A stretch of 64,000 nt of DNA, from assembly GCF_965196975.1 (NCBI RefSeq), contig NZ_OZ239981.1:3782001-3846000 (forward strand), read 5' to 3'. Made by a program: the position numbers and the translations under genes. The notes under the pieces were generated by a model. That model did not search any database, was not told where the DNA came from, and saw only the letters and a program-made list of their open reading frames with translations. This document shows positions 59,043 to 64,000 of this stretch, in pieces; positions within the stretch are counted from its first letter, which is position 1, and every line of letters starts with the position of its first letter. The DNA is from Endozoicomonas sp965196975 (lineage in GTDB: Bacteria > Pseudomonadota > Gammaproteobacteria > Pseudomonadales > Endozoicomonadaceae).

Positions 59043-60641
59043 GTAACTATTCAGCACCCAGCAAAGGCGTATTGTTGTAATTTCGAACCGCTTTAAGAAG
59101 CGCCTGAAATATGTTCAACCCCTGCTTTTTAGCAGATGATAAATAGCTTCGGATTCGGGTAAACATGGTACCTCCGTCTTCGCTTCTGAAGCAGCCTGAG
59201 ATCTTCTGCTTAAGTTTGGCCATCCTGGCATCACGTTCACTGCCATTGTTATCGAAGGGAATTGAAAAGTCCGACATGAAGCGCAACGTTTCAACCTTAA
59301 ACTCAATAAGCCTTTTGAACAGGTTGTAGGCCTTGGTATTCCTGACCTTCTTACGTCCAAGCACCTGTCGTTGTTTTTCCATATAAGCGGTTTCCTTCGT
59401 GAGAGCCCTTTGAAGGATTTGGTCGTATATCGTCTCAATGCGAAGCTGTATTGCACCAGGCATTTGAGTCAGACCGGCTGCTTTGTATTTCTTGCAGAAG
59501 TGCCAGGAGAGCGTAAGCAATTTCATCAGCCGCAGAGCCAGCTTATTCGCATCCCTATCGACAACTCCCTGAAGCTCTCTCAGATGATGGGCATTACAAA
59601 GCACATGCACTGCCGCATAGGCAAAGTAGGACTTCCAATGATCGTGAACCAGAATGCCTGCAAAAGTCAGCAGGATGCCCATTGCATCCATTGCTTCACA
59701 ACCTCGCCTTTCTGAGAGGTAGTAAAGCGTCCATTGGTCATCTCGCATAATGTGTAACCACCACAGTGAACCGTCAACCCGCATGCCAGTTTCATCCGCT
59801 CCTGCAACCGGACTTTCTTGTAAAGCATCGCGGATACTCTGCTCAGTAGAGGCCAGGTTCTCATGGGTATAGGCAACAAAATTGGCAACAGAGCCTGCGC
59901 TGACACTCATGCAATAAATAGTATTGAAATACTCAGACACCCGGTGATATGGGATGAAGTGATACTGGTTTAAATGAACAGCCATTGCCTGAGTCACTTC
60001 TCCGTATTGAGCAGCGGCTTTCACTCCTTGGGGAAACTCAGCGGTGTTCCGTTTACCACAAGGACATACTTTAACGTCTGCCCAGTACGCGGTAACTTCA
60101 AATTCTCCGGGTCTACCTGGATCAAAAACCTGTCGCTCAATGTATTTGGTGGGTTTAATATCGATAAGCGAAGACTGGCAACAGCAACATTTTTCAACCT
60201 TCAGATGCCTGACATAATCGGGTAAGGCGACACGTCTCAAACAAGAGCCTTGATGACCTTTCTGGCCACCTGGTTTATTGCCTGAAGATGGTCTAAGGCT
60301 TTTGGGGTTCGGTGTTTCCTGTGAGGAGCAGGGGGCTTCTTTGGAAGATGTATCACCTTTATCACTCCCTTTTTTACTGGGCTTTTGATAACCATCTGAC
60401 GATGGTGGCTTACTACTGTTTTGACTGTTTTTATTAACCCTTTCTTCCAGTTCGCTGCAACGTTCCCGTAAAAGCGCATTCTCGGTCCGAAGCTCTTCAT
60501 TCTCTTTAAGGAGAGCTTCGGTAAACGGAGTAGCTGGGAAGTCTGGTTCCATACTGGAGATTTGTTAGAAAAATTGAGTATAAGATGATGGTCGAAAAAT
60601 CAGAAAATTCCAGATTTATATGAAGGGTGCTGAATAGTTAC
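59043..60641 (-). mobile_element. IS66-type insertion sequence, copy 4 (upstream of lemA)
   Basis: It is the same 1599-bp element, with the exact 8-bp duplication TAACAAAG at 59035-59042 and 60642-60649. A simple recent insertion between the lemA operon and the histidine kinase terminator. Confidence 0.95.
59047..60552 (-). CDS. IS66 family transposase, copy 4
   Basis: The 501-residue protein is identical to copies 1-3. It is read in the same direction as lemA, which lies directly downstream, so read-through from the transposase may now express lemA and the protease. Confidence 0.93.
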   Translation of the reverse strand: MEPDFPATPFTEALLKENEELRTENALLRERCSELEERVNKNSQNSSKPPSSDGYQKPSKKGSDKGDTSSKEAPCSSQETPNPKSLRPSSGNKPGGQKGHQGSCLRRVALPDYVRHLKVEKCCCCQSSLIDIKPTKYIERQVFDPGRPGEFEVTAYWADVKVCPCGKRNTAEFPQGVKAAAQYGEVTQAMAVHLNQYHFIPYHRVSEYFNTIYCMSVSAGSVANFVAYTHENLASTEQSIRDALQESPVAGADETGMRVDGSLWWLHIMRDDQWTLYYLSERRGCEAMDAMGILLTFAGILVHDHWKSYFAYAAVHVLCNAHHLRELQGVVDRDANKLALRLMKLLTLSWHFCKKYKAAGLTQMPGAIQLRIETIYDQILQRALTKETAYMEKQRQVLGRKKVRNTKAYNLFKRLIEFKVETLRFMSDFSIPFDNNGSERDARMAKLKQKISGCFRSEDGGTMFTRIRSYLSSAKKQGLNIFQALLKAVRNYNNTPLLGAE

Positions 60642-60670
60642 TAACAAAGTTAACAGGGCTAGAAGGGTCA

Positions 60671-60697
60671 AAAAGCCCCCAGAGCCACTCTGGGGGC
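60671..60697 (-). terminator. Terminator after the histidine kinase gene
   Basis: CCCCCAGAG-(tgg)-CTCTGGGGG with a following CTTTTTG on the - strand forms a strong hairpin 44 bp after the kinase stop. Confidence 0.85.
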
Positions 60698-60740
60698 ATC
60701 AGATAATGGTAACCACACAGGCAGTGATGCAACCTGTCAT

Positions 60741-62315
60741 TTATACAGCGTTCAGAGGTAACTCCAGAGTTACTTTTAACCCTTCATCACTGTTTTCCAA
60801 ATAGATCTCTCCACCATGATTACGGACGATATTTCGGGCAATGGCCATACCCAGACCGATTCCGCCGGTATCCCGGTTCCTTGAACCTTCCAGACGGAAA
60901 AAGGGCTCAAACACCTGTTCCATCTTATCTTCAGGAATACCCGGCCCATGATCCTGAATCTCCACAGCCACAAAATGCTGACCGGCCCTGTCAAACAGCT
61001 TAAGGATTACATCAACACGCTGACCATATTTAACGCCATTCTCAATCAGGTTCCTCAGCGCCCGTTTCAGGCTCACTGGGCGACAGCGAATAATAACCTC
61101 GCTGGTTTCCTGAAAACTCACATCCTGCCCAAGCTCCGCCAAATCATCACACAAGCTGCCGGTCATGGCGTTCAGATCAACCTGTCGAGTCACTTCGTTG
61201 TCCGATGCCTGGCGCATAAAGGCCAGCGTGGCCTCTGACATCTGCTGCATCTCCTCCAGAGTGGCCAGAAGCTGATCACGGTCTTTGCTTTCCGGCATCA
61301 GCTCAACCCGAAGTCGCATACTGGTAATCGGGGTTCGGAGATCATGGGAGAGCGCTGCCAGCATGCGGGTTCGGTCCGACACAAACCGCTGCAGGCGATC
61401 ATTCATCTGATTAAATGCCCTAATAGTTTCCTTCAGGTCGGCAGGACCTTTCTCAGGCAGAGGCTCTACCAGCTCCCCTACCCCCAAACGAGTAGAAGCT
61501 TTTGCAAGCATCCGCAGGGGCCGGGTAATACGCCTTACCATTACCGCCAGGGCTGCCAGAACCAGTACCATTGCTGTAACAAGGAAAATAACGGTCTGTT
61601 TTGCCGCCAGTGGGGGGGCTGCAGGAGCCGTTGCCTTCAGATTCAGCCAGTAGCCGTTCAGCATATGCACTGAGACCTGGAGGCTGGTGACCACTGGTGG
61701 CCTCCAGCCTTCCCGATAATAACGGCGGTCGCCATCATGCCGGGAGTCAGTCGTCGGGCGATGCTGATGCCATGGCTTCTGACAACGGTCTCCATCACTG
61801 CAGTACTTGGTAGATTTCCAATACTCCGAATCATTGCTCTTGAAGGCCGGGCTTTTGGAAACAACACTTTTTATCAAGCCCTCATCACGAGAGTGATCCA
61901 CCTTAACCAGTATGCGCCCCTTGTATTGATTCCCCATCAAGTGCAACAAACGCTGCATCAGACGTTTATCACGGACATTCATCTCTCTGTTGGCCAGCTC
62001 ACTGCGATCATCAACGGTAAACCAGGCGTTTTTGGTTCGCGCTGCAGCCAGAATGGCCGAGTAGTCGCTGATCGGGTTGTTTTCCAGTAACCAGACCAGG
62101 GATTCTATCTGCTGAAATTGAGACTTCTGACTGATATCCGATAGAACAGTTCTGTAGGCATTCCCGAGAATAACAAAGCTGAAAACCTGGGCAATGACAA
62201 GAGCAACCAGAACAGCCAGAACCATCTGGGTTACCATACTGGACCAAAAACGTTTAAATACCCCAGGCCTGCCTATTGCCTTAGGCTTAGCATCCAGATC
62301 CAATGAGTCCTTCAT
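60741..62315 (-). CDS. Sensor histidine kinase with His/Cys-rich periplasmic domain
   Basis: The 524-residue protein has a membrane span at about 26-50, a periplasmic part (about 52-235), a second span at about 240-262, HAMP (RRITRPLRMLAKASTRLGVG), the phosphorylated His324 in LSHDLRTPITSMRLR, and the ATPase boxes NLIENGVKYG, DHGPGIP and GIGLGMAIA. The periplasmic stretch about 171-200 has Cys172, Cys178, His183, His185 and His193 with many Arg/Asp, suggesting metal binding. Its start overlaps the regulator stop by 4 bp. OmpR/EnvZ- or CpxA-like in type; the signal is unknown. Confidence 0.9.
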   Translation of the reverse strand: MKDSLDLDAKPKAIGRPGVFKRFWSSMVTQMVLAVLVALVIAQVFSFVILGNAYRTVLSDISQKSQFQQIESLVWLLENNPISDYSAILAAARTKNAWFTVDDRSELANREMNVRDKRLMQRLLHLMGNQYKGRILVKVDHSRDEGLIKSVVSKSPAFKSNDSEYWKSTKYCSDGDRCQKPWHQHRPTTDSRHDGDRRYYREGWRPPVVTSLQVSVHMLNGYWLNLKATAPAAPPLAAKQTVIFLVTAMVLVLAALAVMVRRITRPLRMLAKASTRLGVGELVEPLPEKGPADLKETIRAFNQMNDRLQRFVSDRTRMLAALSHDLRTPITSMRLRVELMPESKDRDQLLATLEEMQQMSEATLAFMRQASDNEVTRQVDLNAMTGSLCDDLAELGQDVSFQETSEVIIRCRPVSLKRALRNLIENGVKYGQRVDVILKLFDRAGQHFVAVEIQDHGPGIPEDKMEQVFEPFFRLEGSRNRDTGGIGLGMAIARNIVRNHGGEIYLENSDEGLKVTLELPLNAV

Positions 62316-63028
62316 ACCGCTTTTGATTCTTCTGTAAACATGTATCCCCCACCCCAGACGGTTTTAATCAGTGTTGGATTTTTCGGGTCTTTCTCAACCT
62401 TCTTCCTCAACCGGCTGATCTGGTTATCAATGCTCCGGTCAAATGGCAGCGCTTCACGCCCTTTGGTCATATCCATCAACTGATCCCGACTCAGTACCTG
62501 CCGTGAATGTTCCAGAAAAACCTTTAACAAACGAAACTCAGCAGCGCTCAGATCCACCAGTAAGCCATCCTCCCGGGTCAGCTGGTGCTGATGAACGTCC
62601 AGGCTCCAGCCCTTAAAGGTCAATGCTGAATGATCACTCGCAGCAGGTTCCTTTGCTGAGACATGTTCCAGACGACGCAGAACGGCCTTGATACGTGCCA
62701 GTAACTCTCTTGGGCTGAACGGTTTGGTGACGTAGTCATCGGCTCCCATCTCCAGCCCGACAATGGTATCGGCTTCCTCACTCATGGCGGTCAGCATGAT
62801 CACTGGCGGACCATCATTTTCCTGAAGATATCGACATAATGTCAGCCCGTCCTCTCCCGGCATCATGATATCCAAAACCACAAGATCAATGGCTTCCCGC
62901 TCAAGAACTCCACGCATAGCCTCCCCGCCATCGGCCAGAGAAACAAGATAGCCATGCTGATCCAGATAGCGCCCTAACAGATCGCGAATGTCATCGTGGT
63001 CATCAACCACAAGAATGTGTTTTTTCAT
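62312..63028 (-). CDS. OmpR-family response regulator
   Basis: From the ATG at 63028 the protein has 238 residues. The receiver has the acidic pocket VVDDHDD, phosphorylated Asp53 in VVLDIMMPGEDG, a Thr in MLTAMS and Lys in YVTKPFSPREL. The winged-helix output has AEFRLLKVFLEHSRQVLSRD and DNQISRLRKKVEKDPKNPTL. It is co-transcribed with the histidine kinase. The divergent periplasmic protein gene at 63245 is a likely target. An in-frame GTG at 63040 is possible. Confidence 0.93.
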   Translation of the reverse strand: MKKHILVVDDHDDIRDLLGRYLDQHGYLVSLADGGEAMRGVLEREAIDLVVLDIMMPGEDGLTLCRYLQENDGPPVIMLTAMSEEADTIVGLEMGADDYVTKPFSPRELLARIKAVLRRLEHVSAKEPAASDHSALTFKGWSLDVHQHQLTREDGLLVDLSAAEFRLLKVFLEHSRQVLSRDQLMDMTKGREALPFDRSIDNQISRLRKKVEKDPKNPTLIKTVWGGGYMFTEESKAV

Positions 63029-63244
63029 GGCGTTCCACACTGTTCAGGTTGCCGGTCAAAATATTATAAAGCTTAAGTACCGTTGCTTTGGATAGGCTGC
63101 GAACAATTGAGACAAATTGAGACAAACTCCCATGGCTTCGGGATATTTCTGAGAAATTCATGGTTTTTAATGAGTCCATCGAAACCCGAAATGATTACCA
63201 GGGTTTCACCAAACCAACGTGGAACCCCATTGAGGACAAAAGCC

Positions 63245-63664
63245 ATGAAAAAGACAACATTGATTGCAACCGCCCTGGTCACTGTATTTACTGCTTCCTC
63301 AGCCTTTGCCTGGTGGGACAATGACAAAGGCGATAACAGACACTGCATGGAAGGAAGCCGCTCAGGCCAGTTCATGAAAGGAGAGCATGGCAAGCGTGGC
63401 ATGATGGGCAAAAACTTCAAAGAGCACATGAACCGCGAGTTCTCTGCAAATGAAATCAGAACCCTTAATGAAGCCCGGCTGATCATGCAGGGTAACCCCA
63501 ACGTTAAAGTAGGCAAAGTCACCTCGACAAAAGACGGCTATAACGTAACCATCGTGACCAAAGACAACTCACTGGTTAAAGAGATGGTACTGGCCAAAAA
63601 TGGTATGCCACTGGAACGTTACAATATGATCAAGGAACGGATTGAAGCCAAAGAGAAGAAGTAA
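63245..63664 (+). CDS. Small periplasmic protein, His/Met-rich
   Basis: The protein has 139 residues from the ATG at 63245. The Sec signal is MKKTTLIATALVTVFTASSA-FA. The mature N-terminus holds HCMEGSRSGQFMKGEHGKRG and MMGKNFKEHMNREF, with three His, five Met and one Cys within about 50 residues, suggesting metal or chaperone-type function. The C-terminus is a small alpha/beta part (VGKVTSTKDGYNVTIVTKDN). It is divergent from the two-component genes with 216 bp between. It is loosely CpxP-like by setting only. Confidence 0.7.
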   Translation: MKKTTLIATALVTVFTASSAFAWWDNDKGDNRHCMEGSRSGQFMKGEHGKRGMMGKNFKEHMNREFSANEIRTLNEARLIMQGNPNVKVGKVTSTKDGYNVTIVTKDNSLVKEMVLAKNGMPLERYNMIKERIEAKEKK

Positions 63665-63682
63665 AACCCTGAGCCTGTCATC

Positions 63683-63758
63683 ATCACAAAGGCACTAAGA
63701 CACAAAGAAAGACTATTCAGTAAACAGCGCTTCTCTGTGACTTCGTGCCTTTGTGGTA
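63683..63758. repeat. CACAAAG-type inverted repeat
   Basis: ATCACAAAGGCACTAAGACA and GTGACTTCGTGCCTTTGTGG are inverted around AAGACTATTCAGTAAACAGC. It is the third member of the family seen at 10605 and 17641, located after the periplasmic protein gene. Confidence 0.75.
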
Positions 63759-63800
63759 CAAAGATGAGATCTTTGCCTGCAAACTTCTATGATCCGCTCC

Positions 63801-64000
63801 CTACAGCTGATTTTTATAAATCCTACCGTCTTTCATAATGAGTTTCAGGTGCTTCTCAGGCTGTTGCAGAACACCAGGATCATCCAGTGGATTTCCGCCC
63901 ACTACCAGCAGGTCCGCCCGATAACCTTCTGCCAGCACACCGATCTGCCCAGACAGGTTAAAGAGCTCTGCCGCTTTCACTGTCGCCGACCGGATCAACT
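63801..64000 (-). CDS. Amidohydrolase family protein, C-terminal part
   Basis: The frame continues beyond the right end of the window. The visible 66 residues contain ATVKAAELFNLSGQIGVLAE, GYRADLLVVGGNPLDDP and LIMKDGRIYKN, the usual C-terminus of metal-dependent amidohydrolases (imidazolonepropionase-like). The substrate cannot be told. It is read towards the repeat at 63683. Confidence 0.82.
   Translation of the reverse strand, partial: LIRSATVKAAELFNLSGQIGVLAEGYRADLLVVGGNPLDDPGVLQQPEKHLKLIMKDGRIYKNQL

Overview
The window reads as chromosome of a marine-type gammaproteobacterium with many mobile elements. An Endozoicomonas-like member of the Oceanospirillales would fit, but that is inference from the gene mix: four IS66-type copies, palindromic repeats, an HvfABC metal-peptide operon and two-partner secretion. 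No ribosomal marker is present to fix the taxon.

Layout. (1) 1-7343: an unrecognised 783-residue coiled-coil protein between two copies of a ~150-bp repeat, an IS1-type element broken by an ISKra4-type element, then what is left of a P2-like prophage (truncated small ORF, Cox-like HTH, divergent operator, C-type repressor, integrase). (2) 7344-38747: a second integrated element, bounded by a 31-bp direct repeat of the 3' end of tmRNA. The right copy (38748-38778) is part of the intact ssrA gene and the left copy (7344-7374) is a fragment. From left to right it holds a Nudix hydrolase and two small genes; a type IV-A CRISPR-Cas operon (csf1, cas6e-like, dinG/csf4, csf3/cas5, csf2/cas7) with a two-repeat degenerate array; an IS66 copy without target duplication; and a lambdoid prophage without tail genes. 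The prophage reads capsid, scaffold, portal, terminase split by IS66, lysis genes, Q-like gene, ref, P/O replication genes, CI/Cro-type switch, ERF and YqaJ recombination genes, SSB, Xis and Int. (3) 38748-49900: tmRNA, a class II aldolase, galactose mutarotase, an HvfA/HvfB(DUF692)/HvfC(DUF2063) metallopeptide operon, a C45-type hydrolase, an ECF sigma/anti-sigma pair, DoxX, a thioesterase, an SDR, a MATE pump and a bacterioferritin. (4) 49864-64000: a TpsB transporter with a truncated TpsA, an IS66 copy, dbpA, a Gly/Pro/Ala-rich unknown protein, an M48 protease with lemA, an IS66 copy, and a two-component system divergent from a His/Met-rich periplasmic protein.

How genes work together. The five type IV-A genes would make an interference complex without an adaptation module. 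Palindromic repeats of several families have invaded this operon, in frame inside csf3 and dinG. One of these families also lies in the prophage head operon and another lies beside it, so the two blocks probably shared a replicon for some time. In the prophage, a 16-bp palindrome lies between the cI-like and cro-like genes and recurs over the -35 box of the recombination operon, so one repressor probably controls both. In the chromosomal part, hvfA and doxX share a -35/-10 pair (TGTAAC, 16 bp, CGTTG) that fits the ECF sigma factor encoded between them, which points to one envelope metal- or redox-stress regulon.
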